Positions 16,849 to 25,551 are shown, counted from the first letter of the stretch. The stretch: 64,000 nt of DNA from JAPPOI01 sp028818055 (GCA_965267405.1 OZ253954.1:2790001-2854000), one strand, 5' to 3'. A program made the numbers and translations. The notes: generated from the letters alone by a model not told the origin.

Positions 16849-18066
16849 TCAGATGGAAATTGGACCAGGTTCACTGATCTGGGCCATGAGGTCGTTGTCC
16901 CATTGACCCTCCACAACGAAGTGCGCTGTTGCACCAAGAAGCACGGCTTCGATGAGGTTGTGGGTGACGTAGGCATAAACCCCAGGCTGCTTGAAGGTGT
17001 ACAGCGCCGCGCCCGCCGCGCCACCGCGGATGAACCAGGTTTCAAAGCCGGTCATTGGCGGATCAGAGAAACTACCACCCTCCCACAGGTAGTCTGCGTG
17101 ACCACCGATCAGGTGTGGGCGGGAATCCCGGTTCGCTTGGGTATGGACCATCAGAACTGTGTCACCGACCTTGGATTTCAAGGCGCCTTCGCCTGTCAAA
17201 GCTCCTACCGCGCCGTTGAAAACGACATGGCTGGGGATCAAGCCGCGCATCGCGTCAAGACTGTCTGTGTAATCCTCTCCGGCAAATTCGTACGTTTTGT
17301 AGTTTCCGTCTTCGTCTATCGGAAGGTAGTAGTCCTGTTCACCGATATAGACGATGTCGTCATACCGGAGCGGATTGCCCTCTGCGTCTTTCAATCCGTC
17401 ACGAGGAAGAACCATCACAGCGCCATTCATGCCATGGCAAATATGATATGGGATCATCTCACCGCCAGGAGCACAGTGGTAAACGAAAGTTCCGGGTTTT
17501 GTGGCTTTCCATCGCAACACGACTTGTTCGCCGGGGTAGACATGGGTCAGACCACCACCACCAAGCGCGCCGGTGGAAGAGTGAAAGTCGACGTTATGCT
17601 CCAAGGCGCTCGAAGCTGGGTTGACCAAGGTCACTTCGACGTAATCGCCTTCATGGCAAACGATCAGTGGCCCTGGAACAGAACCTCCGTAAGTCAGGGC
17701 CCAAACTTCTGCACCGGTGTCTTCGTCGACAACCATAAGTTTTTCTTCGATTTCCAAGCGGACCTCGACGATCTTGGGCCCGCCGGTAGCGACTTGCTCG
17801 TGGACCGGAGCAAACGGCGGTGCCACTAACTCTTGTTTCACGCGTGGCAAATGGCTCAGGTCGACCTCTGGCGCGTCAACGGTTGTGCTTTCAGCGACGG
17901 GCAGCAGCGCATGCTTGCGCCCGACCGCAGCGCGAGCGTGCTTGTACTTGGCCTGAACAGGTGATGCCCCACCACCGACCATGGTGGCCGCGCCGGCGAG
18001 TCCTGCGTATTTCAAAACGTCGCGACGGCTCGGTAGAGGCAATGGAGAATTGAATACTTTTGTCAT
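16849..18066 (-). CDS. nirK: Copper-containing nitrite reductase NirK
   Basis: Periplasmic enzyme reducing nitrite to nitric oxide. The 405-residue precursor has a Tat-type leader (SRRDVLKYAGLAGAATM), then two cupredoxin domains. Type 1 copper ligands: H157, C198, H208, M213. Type 2 ligands: H162, H197 and the His of YVTHNLIEA. The proton-relay Asp (D160, in HNVDFH) and the second-domain His (RPHLIGGHADYL) are present, so the enzyme should be active. The loop between C198 and H208 is one residue longer than in the Alcaligenes enzyme. ATG 18066 has AAGGAA upstream; an in-frame extension to 18198 overlaps pseudoazurin and is rejected. Electrons probably come from the pseudoazurin encoded just upstream. 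Confidence 0.97.
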   Translation of the reverse strand: MTKVFNSPLPLPSRRDVLKYAGLAGAATMVGGGASPVQAKYKHARAAVGRKHALLPVAESTTVDAPEVDLSHLPRVKQELVAPPFAPVHEQVATGGPKIVEVRLEIEEKLMVVDEDTGAEVWALTYGGSVPGPLIVCHEGDYVEVTLVNPASSALEHNVDFHSSTGALGGGGLTHVYPGEQVVLRWKATKPGTFVYHCAPGGEMIPYHICHGMNGAVMVLPRDGLKDAEGNPLRYDDIVYIGEQDYYLPIDEDGNYKTYEFAGEDYTDSLDAMRGLIPSHVVFNGAVGALTGEGALKSKVGDTVLMVHTQANRDSRPHLIGGHADYLWEGGSFSDPPMTGFETWFIRGGAAGAALYTFKQPGVYAYVTHNLIEAVLLGATAHFVVEGQWDNDLMAQISEPGPISI

Positions 18067-18097
18067 GATCGTTCCTTCATAATTTGTACGAAAAGAT

Positions 18098-18532
18098 TCA
18101 GCTGCCGTTTGCGATGGCAGCTTCGAGTCGTTCTTTCGCCCGACGAGGCATTCGCCCTTCAAGGAAATCTGCTGGTACGTCGGCGTCGCCGACCTCAACG
18201 GCCATAGCCATTCCCATAGCGTAGTGAGGCCTGCACTGAATTGCGTACCAACCCTCTACATCGAAAGTGACTTCGATTTCTTCGTTGATTTTTCCTTTAA
18301 AGTTCGCGGAACCTTCCGGTGCGCGGCCTTTTATGGACTCGGCGTTGTGGCTGCGATCCGTGGCGATAAACTTCAGCGTATCTCCCGGAGCAAGCTTCAC
18401 GTAATCGGGTTCGAAAACCATGGCCGATCCATCAGCGCCTTTGTTTAGCATTTTGACTTCGATGGTCTCGGCAGCAGCGGGAAACGCGACTAATGCGGCA
18501 AACCCGGCGATTGCAGTGATATTGCGGATCAT
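18098..18532 (-). CDS. Pseudoazurin
   Basis: Periplasmic type 1 blue-copper protein, the electron donor to NirK. 144 residues, with a signal peptide cleaved after PAAA (about residue 21). Copper ligands are H62 (SHNAES), C100, H103 and M108 (CRPHYAMGM), with the spacing of characterised pseudoazurins. The C-terminal two-helix extension is Arg/Lys rich, as is usual. It is the first gene of the nir operon, 31 bases upstream of nirK, and begins 59 bases from an FNR-family operator. Confidence 0.95.
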   Translation of the reverse strand: MIRNITAIAGFAALVAFPAAAETIEVKMLNKGADGSAMVFEPDYVKLAPGDTLKFIATDRSHNAESIKGRAPEGSANFKGKINEEIEVTFDVEGWYAIQCRPHYAMGMAMAVEVGDADVPADFLEGRMPRRAKERLEAAIANGS

Positions 18533-18590
18533 TTTCTTAGGTCCCTTTGTGGTTATGCCGCCATTTTATTCCCGCGCGCCGAGGCGAACT

Positions 18591-18604
18591 TTGAGCCAGC
18601 GCAA
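18591..18604. promoter_or_regulatory. NnrR/Dnr/FNR-family operator
   Basis: TTG-AGCCAGCG-CAA matches the TTGN8CAA framework of Crp/FNR-family sites with a dyad centre at 18597/18598. It lies between the divergent pseudoazurin (start 18532) and DUF1858 (start 18660) genes, about 62-65 bases from each start codon. It is next to a gene for an NnrR/Dnr-type regulator, the expected binder under nitric oxide. Confidence 0.65.
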
Positions 18605-18659
18605 AGTTCTGAGAGATTCTTTCGCTTAGATTTGGGGCATCGATTTTGAGGATGCCGGA

Positions 18660-18908
18660 ATGAAAAACGCCGGATTAAACCTTGATGAAATGCCTGTCGG
18701 CAAGATCATGAATGAATGGCCGAACACAATTTCTGTGTTTATCGACTTCAAGATGCTGTGTGTTGGATGCCCTTTTGCGCCATTCCATTCCTTGAAAGTC
18801 GCGTGCGATCTTCATCCCGTTGAATGGTCAGATATCTCAGAAAGTATGCGTGGATGCGTTACTGATGAGACGCTGACGCGCGCTCCATCAACAAGTGAGG
18901 CTGAGTGA
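18660..18908 (+). CDS. DUF1858 / hybrid-cluster-protein-associated redox disulfide domain protein
   Basis: 82 residues. MPVGKIMNEWPNTISVFIDFKMLCVGCPFAPFHSL is the DUF1858 signature, with a CVGC pair expected to form a redox-active disulfide. These small proteins travel with nitric-oxide and hybrid-cluster genes, which fits the nir neighbourhood and the shared promoter with the FNR-type site. Its last 50 bases overlap the 3' end of the regulator gene on the opposite strand. Cytoplasmic, no signal peptide. Confidence 0.85.
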   Translation: MKNAGLNLDEMPVGKIMNEWPNTISVFIDFKMLCVGCPFAPFHSLKVACDLHPVEWSDISESMRGCVTDETLTRAPSTSEAE

Positions 18909-19584
18909 CGACGATCTTCTTGCGTCGGCTTGAGACAATGCCTTCGCTTTCCCACGTGCTAAGCAGCCGGCTAACCGTGTGGAGTGTGGTTCCGGTCATT
19001 TCGGACACGTCCTGTCGTGTAATCGGGAAATCGATTTCGACACCCTCGTGGGTCGCTTTTCCGGCCTGGTTGACCAAGCGCAGCAAAGCATTCGCTATGC
19101 GCTGCTCGACATGAAGCGTCGCCATTTCGACAATCCGGTCGTTCATTTCACCCACACGTTTGCCAACCGAGCGGTAGGTTTCAGTCAGGAAACTTGGATA
19201 ATCGGTGCCAAATTGATCCCAAAGTGACGTCGGCCAGCAGAGCGCCAAACATTCCGACGCCGCTTCTGCCGTTGCAGGATAGGTGGTGCGCGCAAGCGCT
19301 TTGGCGATCCCAAAGAGCTGGCCGGAGGGAATGTGTAGGGCGACGATTTGCTCGCCGTGCTCTGTGATCCGCACGACCCGGACGTACCCATCAAGCAGAA
19401 GGAAGAAGTGGGTCGCGTTTTCACCTTCCATGAAAAACATCTCGCCTGAGCGCACTGTTTTCACCGAAGCTTGGTCCACAATGTTGCTTACCTCGGTCAG
19501 CGATAGCGATGCAAACGGGGGAAGATCGGCTATCAATCGAGGATCAAGTTTGGTCTTGGCCTTTGATGTCCCAAATTGTGGCAT
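18859..19584 (-). CDS. nnrR: Crp/FNR-family regulator, NnrR/Dnr type
   Basis: 241-residue activator expected to switch on nirK in response to nitric oxide. N-terminal cyclic-nucleotide-binding-like beta barrel (about 25-130: GEMFFMEGENATHFFLLLDG), dimerisation helix, then the Crp-type helix-turn-helix (FPITRQDVSEMTGTTLHTVSRLLSTWE). The N-terminal cysteine cluster of oxygen-sensing FNR is absent, which supports the haem/NO-responsive Dnr/NnrR branch. ATG 19584 is used; alternative starts are ATG 19593 and TTG 19614, none with a strong ribosome binding site. The name rests on context and family rather than a diagnostic residue. Confidence 0.82.
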   Translation of the reverse strand: MPQFGTSKAKTKLDPRLIADLPPFASLSLTEVSNIVDQASVKTVRSGEMFFMEGENATHFFLLLDGYVRVVRITEHGEQIVALHIPSGQLFGIAKALARTTYPATAEAASECLALCWPTSLWDQFGTDYPSFLTETYRSVGKRVGEMNDRIVEMATLHVEQRIANALLRLVNQAGKATHEGVEIDFPITRQDVSEMTGTTLHTVSRLLSTWESEGIVSSRRKKIVVTQPHLLMERASASHQ

Positions 19585-19655
19585 TCCAAGCATTCTGGCT
19601 TGTTTTTCGCCCAAATGCCACTTTGTTCAGGTTGTCCGGTCGCGCGAGAATGTCT

Positions 19656-20459
19656 TCAGCCTTGTGGCGGCCATACCGTCGGAAACCAATCCTCGCGCAG
19701 TTTTTGGCCCTGTGTCATTCCGTGTCCGGGAAACGGCGGAGACGTGGGTCCTGGACGTTCGGTGTAGCGCGCGTCGTCCCCGACCAAGCGAAGCGAGAAC
19801 GCGCGTCGCCTGTCGGATGTTTCATTGCCTCGCGCACCATGAAGAATTCCATAGTTGAACGCGACTACGTCACCCGGTTCCATTGCCCATTCCACAACGG
19901 GCATACCCTCGGCATCCGGGTCCGGTACTGGCATGTATTCATCTTCATTGGGATAGAACGAAGTCTCAGCCAACCAGCGCGTTGGAAGCACCGGTTTGGG
20001 CCAGAGGTGGCTGCCAGCTACGCATCTGAGGCTTGCGTCGGTAACGGCATCGAGGGGAGACCAGAAACTGACGGTTTGCGTCCCCTCCACGAAGTAATAC
20101 GGACCGTCAGAATGCCAGGGCGTCGGCTTTGATGTTCCGGGTTCTTTGACCAGAACGTGGTCATGGAAAAGCTGGACCGTCTCACTTTGCATGAGATCTG
20201 CGGCGATTTCCGCCGCAGGGCTTGAGGTGATGACCTCCTGGAATTCCGGGATGCGCTGCCAGTTGCAGTAGTCATCGAAGAAGCGGCCTTTTTCGTGCGC
20301 CTTTAAGTTCTCAGCCGCATAAGGACCCGGTTCTTCCATGTTCCGTTCAATGCCGGCGCGCAAAACGTCTACGTGTTCCGCGAACATGCCACGGATCAAA
20401 ACCACGCCATCGCGCTGGAAATCATCGATGTGTTGCTGCGACAGAAGTGCGTGCGTCAT
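19656..20459 (-). CDS. Phytanoyl-CoA dioxygenase (PhyH) family protein
   Basis: 267-residue Fe(II)/2-oxoglutarate-dependent oxygenase-like protein. The iron triad is visible: H116 and D118 in PWHSDGPYYF, and the distal His in FNYGILHGARGN. The 2-oxoglutarate-binding Arg follows (RRRAFSLRLVGDD). The family hydroxylates diverse small molecules including acyl-CoAs, ectoine and phosphonates, so the substrate is open. It begins 27 bases after the universal stress protein gene and is probably the last gene of the rpiR-TAXI-TRAP-usp unit. That links it to processing the imported compound, by inference. Confidence 0.85.
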   Translation of the reverse strand: MTHALLSQQHIDDFQRDGVVLIRGMFAEHVDVLRAGIERNMEEPGPYAAENLKAHEKGRFFDDYCNWQRIPEFQEVITSSPAAEIAADLMQSETVQLFHDHVLVKEPGTSKPTPWHSDGPYYFVEGTQTVSFWSPLDAVTDASLRCVAGSHLWPKPVLPTRWLAETSFYPNEDEYMPVPDPDAEGMPVVEWAMEPGDVVAFNYGILHGARGNETSDRRRAFSLRLVGDDARYTERPGPTSPPFPGHGMTQGQKLREDWFPTVWPPQG

Positions 20460-20486
20460 TCTTGTGATGAGTAGCCCAAAGACACC

Positions 20487-20921
20487 TCAGCCCTTAAGCC
20501 GCGCCACCAAAACCGAGACAGGCGAATGCCTGACCACCCGGGCAGCGTTCGGTCCAACCAGCCTGTCAGTGAAATCTGGTTTGTGGGCACCAACAATGAT
20601 CAGATCGGCGTTGCATTTGACAGCGGCGTCCACCACTTCCTCGTAGACTGAGCCAATCTCGACGATGCATTGCACCGCGTCTGAATTCGGAAGAACGCTG
20701 TCAGCCAACTCATGCAGCTCGACCCTTGCTGCCTCGGCTGCGTTGGCAAGCGTGTCGTCCTTGAAAAACGATCCAACCCACGAAGAGCCAAAGTCTGGTA
20801 GCACCGTGACAACGCTCAGGGTGGCATTTTCCAGCCCGGCGATCCTGCTTGCTTCGGTCAAAATAGCCTTGGCATCATCTTTATGGTTCAGGTCTACGGC
20901 GCAAATGATGTGTTGGGTCAT
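20487..20921 (-). CDS. Universal stress protein, UspA family
   Basis: 144-residue cytoplasmic Usp domain. It opens with the strand IICAVDLNHKDDAKAI, has LIIVGAHKPDFTDRLVGPNAARVVRHSPVSVLVAR at the end, and retains the ATP-binding pattern G-2x-G-9x-G(S/N) in modified form (VGAHKPDF...VGPNAARVVRHS). Its start overlaps the stop of the TRAP permease gene by 4 bases. Usp proteins paired with TRAP permeases (TeaD with TeaABC is the characterised case) modulate transport activity, a likely role here. Confidence 0.88.
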   Translation of the reverse strand: MTQHIICAVDLNHKDDAKAILTEASRIAGLENATLSVVTVLPDFGSSWVGSFFKDDTLANAAEAARVELHELADSVLPNSDAVQCIVEIGSVYEEVVDAAVKCNADLIIVGAHKPDFTDRLVGPNAARVVRHSPVSVLVARLKG

Positions 20922-23512
20922 GCAAGTGCTTCCTCTGTCTTGGGTTGACGGCGACGCTGCAAAAGGAAGACCACGAGAACGATCAGAGCAGCGGGCAAGT
21001 AGAATATTTCTTTTGGCATCCGATCCGCTGGAACTTCAAGCTCAACAAGCTCCCAATCCCAATCGATGCCAAGTTGTTCAGCGGGTCCTCCGAAGTTCAG
21101 GTTGTCGACAAAGATTTGTCCGTCTTCGTCCCTGAACTCAATACCGGAACTATCCAGTAATCGCGAAGCACCATCAGCGCCCGAAGGTCCGAGCGGCAGA
21201 AGGTATTTCGCATCCACCGGATCTCCATTCAGGTTTTCACCGGTCAGTCGAACCCTGAGCGAGGCACCGTCAGGTGCGTCAGTCGCCATTGAGAACAAAT
21301 CCGATCCCGGTCGGGTTTGGAATTCAGGCGAGAACTGGTTCAACAGATAGCCCGGCTGGAACAGGATGAACGCTGCGATCAATAGTGCAAGGCTTTCGTA
21401 GATACGGGACTTTACCATGAAATAGTTCATGGTGCCCGCCGCAAAGAGAAGCATGGCGATCAACGCAACAATGAACACGAAAACAGCCTGCACGGGCCCC
21501 ACATCAATCAACAACAGATCCGTGTTGAAGATGAAGAGAAACGGCAGAAGCGCGGTCCGGATCGAATAGAAGAACGCTTGGAAGCCGGTCTTCAGAGGAT
21601 CGCCCTTCGAGATTGCCGCAGCCGCAAAACTGGCAAGTCCCACGGGCGGCGTCACGTCAGCCATGATGCCGAAGTAGAAGACAAACATGTGAACCGCGAC
21701 CAATGGCACGATCAATCCTGCCTGTGCGCCAAGCTCGACCACGACGCCAGCCATCAGTGATGAGACAACGATGTAGTTGGCGGTCGTCGGAAGTCCCATG
21801 CCCAGAACGATCGAAATCAAGGCGACGAAGAACAACATGGCCAACAAGTTGCCGCCGGACAGGAATTCCACGAACTCGGCCATGACCTGACCGATGCCAG
21901 TTAGTGTCACCGCGCCAACGATGATGCCAGCAACGCCCATGGCAGCGGCGAGACCGATCATGTTGCGCGCGCCAGCAATCATGCCCTCGGCGATGTCGGA
22001 AACACCATTGCGGACCTGCTGCGCAATGTCGCTTTGGCCGCGGAAATAGGCTTTCAGCGGGTTTTGCGTCAGCAGGATGAACAGCATTGCGATCGTCGAC
22101 CAGAAGGCCGAAAGGCCGGGCGACTTCCGCTCGATCATCAAGAGATACATCAACAGCAGGATTGGCATGATGTAATGAATGCCGGTTTTGAAGATTTCCT
22201 TCGTGGGCGGCAGGTTTTCCATTGCATCAAGGCTGAGATCGAGGTCCGGCCCTTTTGCGGCATAGCGTACTGCTGCAACATAGGCGACTAGCATGATCGC
22301 AAGGATCACCCAGATCGATGCTCCACCGGCGACCGAGTTGATCGTATCAACCGCAAAGCCGGTTAGGAACAGGATGCCACCTGCGATGACGATGGAAATT
22401 GCAATGATGAAGATTGCGCCAAGGATGAATTTGACCGGATGCATGCGGCTGGTACCGGTCATCCCGGATTTCAGCGCTTCTAAATGCACGATGTAGACAA
22501 GCGCGACATACGAGATCGCAGCGGGGACAATCGCGGTCTTCACCACCTCGACATAGGAAATACCAACGTATTCGGTCATCAAGAACGCAACCGCGCCCAT
22601 GACGGGCGGCGTTAGAACACCGTTGATCGAAGACGAAACCTCAACTGCGCCCGCTTTGGTGGCTGGGAAGCCGACCTTTTTCATCAAGGGGATGGTGAAG
22701 GTACCGGTTGTTACGACGTTCGCAATTGATGAGCCTGAAATCAGACCAGTTGCAGCCGATGCAATAACCGCTGCTTTGGCTGGGCCACCCCGAAGGTGCC
22801 CAAGTGCGGCAAATGCCAACTGCAGGAAGTAGTTGCCAGCGCCAGCCTGATTGAGAAGCGCGCCAAACAGCACGAAGAGAAAGACGAATCCTGACGAGAC
22901 CCCCAAAGCGACACCGAAGACCCCTTCGGTCGTCAGCCACATGTGGCTCATCGCCTTTTCAAAGCTCGCGCCTTTCCATTGGACGACCTCAGGTAGGCCA
23001 GACCATGACCCGAAAAAGACGTAAGACAGGAAGAAGAGCGCTACACCCATAAGAGGGATGCCAAGTGAACGGCGTGCAGCCTCCATCAAAAGAATGATGC
23101 CGATACCGGCCATCACCAAATCCATGGTGTTGGGGTTGCCGGTTCGATCTGCGACGCCGCGATAGTCCCACCAGAGATAGGACGCTGCTGTGGCTGCAAC
23201 GATGGCAATAATCCACGTCAGGATCGGGATGTGATTGCGAGGTGAATTCTTGAAAGCGGGGAAGGCGATAAAAGCCAGCAAGACCGCAAAGCCCAGGTGA
23301 ATTGAGCGGGTTTGGGTGTCGTTCCAGACGAACCCGACAACGAATGGAAGGGGGGATGCAATCCAAAGCTGATAGATCGACCAAATAAGCGGGATATACC
23401 AAAGCGCGCGTTTTCCAAACAAATCCGTCGGGTTGCGACCGCCGGTATCTGAATCGGCAACTATGTCTTCAAGCGCCGGGTCTGCGCCGGTCTCTTCGCG
23501 CTGCTTTTCCAT
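20918..23512 (-). CDS. TRAP transporter fused permease (4TM-12TM) with C-terminal DUF3394 domain
   Basis: Inner-membrane permease of a TAXI-type TRAP system, 864 residues. DctQ-like helices (about 20-150) are fused to the DctM-like core, recognised by FVLFGALLNQAGAGNYFLQLAFAALGHLRGGPAKAAV and GMGLPTTANYIV. After the last core helices, residues about 720-835 form a soluble domain of the DUF3394 type (LRVRLTGENLNGDP, VDNLNFGGPAEQLGIDWDWE), then a final membrane helix and basic tail. ATG 23512 has AGGGG 7 bases upstream; an upstream in-frame codon at 23560 lacks one. It sits between the TAXI receptor and usp genes. TAXI systems are usually sodium-driven and import small carboxylates or amino acids. 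Confidence 0.92.
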   Translation of the reverse strand: MEKQREETGADPALEDIVADSDTGGRNPTDLFGKRALWYIPLIWSIYQLWIASPLPFVVGFVWNDTQTRSIHLGFAVLLAFIAFPAFKNSPRNHIPILTWIIAIVAATAASYLWWDYRGVADRTGNPNTMDLVMAGIGIILLMEAARRSLGIPLMGVALFFLSYVFFGSWSGLPEVVQWKGASFEKAMSHMWLTTEGVFGVALGVSSGFVFLFVLFGALLNQAGAGNYFLQLAFAALGHLRGGPAKAAVIASAATGLISGSSIANVVTTGTFTIPLMKKVGFPATKAGAVEVSSSINGVLTPPVMGAVAFLMTEYVGISYVEVVKTAIVPAAISYVALVYIVHLEALKSGMTGTSRMHPVKFILGAIFIIAISIVIAGGILFLTGFAVDTINSVAGGASIWVILAIMLVAYVAAVRYAAKGPDLDLSLDAMENLPPTKEIFKTGIHYIMPILLLMYLLMIERKSPGLSAFWSTIAMLFILLTQNPLKAYFRGQSDIAQQVRNGVSDIAEGMIAGARNMIGLAAAMGVAGIIVGAVTLTGIGQVMAEFVEFLSGGNLLAMLFFVALISIVLGMGLPTTANYIVVSSLMAGVVVELGAQAGLIVPLVAVHMFVFYFGIMADVTPPVGLASFAAAAISKGDPLKTGFQAFFYSIRTALLPFLFIFNTDLLLIDVGPVQAVFVFIVALIAMLLFAAGTMNYFMVKSRIYESLALLIAAFILFQPGYLLNQFSPEFQTRPGSDLFSMATDAPDGASLRVRLTGENLNGDPVDAKYLLPLGPSGADGASRLLDSSGIEFRDEDGQIFVDNLNFGGPAEQLGIDWDWELVELEVPADRMPKEIFYLPAALIVLVVFLLQRRRQPKTEEALA

Positions 23513-23536
23513 GGAAATTCCCCTGTTCGTTGATTG

Positions 23537-23565
23537 GGTCGATGGCAGGGGACCCGCCATCGACC
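23537..23565. promoter_or_regulatory. Intercistronic stem-loop between TAXI receptor and TRAP permease genes
   Basis: A perfect 10-bp stem (GGTCGATGGC/GCCATCGACC, 9-base loop). It has no T-run for the minus-strand transcript, so it more likely protects the receptor mRNA or limits read-through into the permease than terminates fully. Confidence 0.5.
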
Positions 23566-23603
23566 TGTTTTCTTGCGTGCTTTAGGTCAGCACGAAAACC
23601 GGA

Positions 23604-24569
23604 TTACATCCAGCCGCGTTCTGCGTAGTACTTCGCAGCACCTGGATGCAGAGGAGCGGACAAGCCGTCCTTGATCATCTGCTCTTCCGTCAAACGGCCA
23701 AAGGCAGGGTGCAGTTTCTTGAAGTCGTCAAAGTTTTCAAACACGCCTTTCACAAGCGCATAGACTACTTCGTCAGGTGTCGAGGCGTCGGTTACGAATG
23801 TTGCCTTTGGACCCCATGATGCGACATCGTCAGGGTTGCCTGGGTACAGGCCACCGGGGATTGTTGCAGCGGCGTACGCCTTGTTGGCAGCCAGCACTTT
23901 GTCGGTTCCCGAAGACGTCAGGTCGAGAAGCTTGATGTCGCATGTCGACGTGGCTTCCATGGATGAACCATTTGGCAGACCAGCAGCCCAGATCGCCGCG
24001 TCCAGCTTACCGTCGCACAGAGCAGCGGACTGTTCGGACGACTTCAGCTCAGCTGCGAGCGCAAAGTCATCTGGAGATACGCCAGCCGCATCCATGAGAA
24101 CATTCGCAAGAACGCGTGTACCGGAACCTGGGTTACCGATGTTTACCCGCTTGCCCTTCATGTCCATGACCGAGTTGATGCCGGCATCTGCGCGGACCAT
24201 CACGTGCATTGGCTCTGGGTGTACCGAGAATACGGCACGCAGATCGCCATAAGGCTCGTCGTTTTCAAAAGCACGAACGCCTTCGATTGCAGCCGATTGA
24301 ACGTCAGACTGGACAACACCGAAATCCAATTCGCCTTCGCGGATGGTGCGTGTGTTGTAGACCGAACCACCGGTCGACTCGACCGAGCAACGAATACCGT
24401 GATCTTTGCGATCCTTGTTGACGAGACGGCAAATCGCGCCGCCGGTCGGGTAATAAACACCTGTCACGCCACCGGTGCCGATGGTGATAAAGGTCTGCTG
24501 CGCCTGAGCGATACCGCCAGTGGCGGCTAATGCCAGGGCGGCAGCTGTGAGTTTCAGTTTTGCAAACAT
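23604..24569 (-). CDS. TAXI-family TRAP transporter substrate-binding protein
   Basis: Periplasmic receptor for the TRAP permease encoded downstream, 321 residues with a Sec signal peptide (LKLTAAALALAATGGIAQAQ, cleaved about residue 23). The TAXI signature is clear: FITIGTGGVTGVYYPTGGAIC, STGGSVYNTRTIREGELDFGVVQSD, and GNPGSGTRVLANVL in the second lobe. The ligand of TAXI receptors cannot be inferred from sequence; glutamate/2-oxoglutarate-like and other carboxylates are known cases. It follows the rpiR gene by 24 bases on the same strand. Confidence 0.93.
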   Translation of the reverse strand: MFAKLKLTAAALALAATGGIAQAQQTFITIGTGGVTGVYYPTGGAICRLVNKDRKDHGIRCSVESTGGSVYNTRTIREGELDFGVVQSDVQSAAIEGVRAFENDEPYGDLRAVFSVHPEPMHVMVRADAGINSVMDMKGKRVNIGNPGSGTRVLANVLMDAAGVSPDDFALAAELKSSEQSAALCDGKLDAAIWAAGLPNGSSMEATSTCDIKLLDLTSSGTDKVLAANKAYAAATIPGGLYPGNPDDVASWGPKATFVTDASTPDEVVYALVKGVFENFDDFKKLHPAFGRLTEEQMIKDGLSAPLHPGAAKYYAERGWM

Positions 24570-24593
24570 GTTTTACTCCCTTGTTGCAACTTT

Positions 24594-25454
24594 TTAAGTC
24601 TCCAAACTCGTATTGAGTCGTTTCGTTTGTTCTTCTGTCGCGCGAATACGCGCTTCAGCTTCTTCCCCAACCCGTGCAACGATCATGGACATCATGGTCT
24701 CAATCAGAACCAGCGTCGCCACGTAAGACGAAAAGAAGTTCTCAGACTCTGTGGGGATGATGAAGAAATGATCAGAATGTGCAAGGGCAGGTGACGCGTG
24801 GCTGTCGGTTATCACTATTGTCTGGAAACCGTTTTCACGCGCCAGTTTTAGTGCGGCCATCGTTTGTTTTGCATACGGCGTTTTGGTCAAAACGATGACG
24901 GCGTCGTTTGTCGTCATTTTAGCGAAAGAGGCAGCGATCGATCCGTTGCTTCGACCTGCAACCGACCAATCTTGGGCAAAATACTGAGCCTGATAGGCGA
25001 AGTAATCGACAATTCCGGCTGAACCGAGCGCGCCGATCAGCAGCACTTTGTTTGCTTTGTGGAGTGCATTGACGGCGTCCTCCAGGCGGTCCGGTGACAG
25101 CGTTTGGTCCAAGTTTTCAATGTTTCGGATACAGGCCGCGGCCTGACGGTGAAGAAAACCCTCAGCGCTTTGATCTCCGTGGCGCAAAGCTTCCGCCTTT
25201 TCAGCAAAAGGCACCAAGCGCTGGCCCACAAAGGATCGGCTGACTTCCCGAAGTTCTTCGTAGTCCTCGAACCCCAATGATCTTGCTAGGCGGGAAAAAG
25301 TAGCGGGCGACACACCGCTTGATTGTGCCACCGATCGTAGTGAACGCGTTGCCACATCAATCTTGTTGGCTGCAACATAATCGGCAGCCGTTTTCAGCTT
25401 CTCGCTCAATCCGGAATAGCGCGCGCTGATGCGATCTTCGATGGAAGCAGCCAC
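24594..25454 (-). CDS. MurR/RpiR-family transcriptional regulator
   Basis: 286 residues: N-terminal RpiR helix-turn-helix (DVATRSLRSVAQSSGVSPATFSRLARSLGF, about 35-65), then a SIS sugar-phosphate-isomerase-like sensor domain (about 120-250, NKVLLIGALGSAGIVDYFAYQAQ). Starts at GTG 25454, preceded by AGGGG 5 bases upstream. It is the first gene of the TRAP-usp unit and is divergent from the dehydrogenase at 25552. Two near-identical operators lie between them, so it probably controls both directions. RpiR proteins with SIS domains usually bind phosphorylated sugars, but some regulate amino acid and betaine-type catabolism. Confidence 0.9.
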   Translation of the reverse strand: MAASIEDRISARYSGLSEKLKTAADYVAANKIDVATRSLRSVAQSSGVSPATFSRLARSLGFEDYEELREVSRSFVGQRLVPFAEKAEALRHGDQSAEGFLHRQAAACIRNIENLDQTLSPDRLEDAVNALHKANKVLLIGALGSAGIVDYFAYQAQYFAQDWSVAGRSNGSIAASFAKMTTNDAVIVLTKTPYAKQTMAALKLARENGFQTIVITDSHASPALAHSDHFFIIPTESENFFSSYVATLVLIETMMSMIVARVGEEAEARIRATEEQTKRLNTSLET

Positions 25455-25471
25455 AGAATCCCCTTTTTCCG

Positions 25472-25527
25472 TGAAACACTTGTTTCAATCGTTTTTTATC
25501 TTGTCAACACTTGAGACAAATGTTTCA
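25472..25527. promoter_or_regulatory. Tandem RpiR-type operators in the divergent promoter
   Basis: TGAAACACTTGTTTCA (25472-25487) is a perfect palindrome with a 4-base spacer. TGAGACAAATGTTTCA (25512-25527) is the same motif with one arm mismatch. The copies start 40 bases apart, about four helical turns, so bound dimers would face the same side. Both lie between the rpiR GTG (25454) and the dehydrogenase ATG (25552). Confidence 0.65.
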
Positions 25528-25551
25528 GAATATTCGAAAGGGGATGAGTCT

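Noticed and set aside
25429..25551. Upstream in-frame start for the dehydrogenase
   Set aside because: It lies within rpiR and would translate through both operators; ATG 25552 has a strong ribosome binding site.
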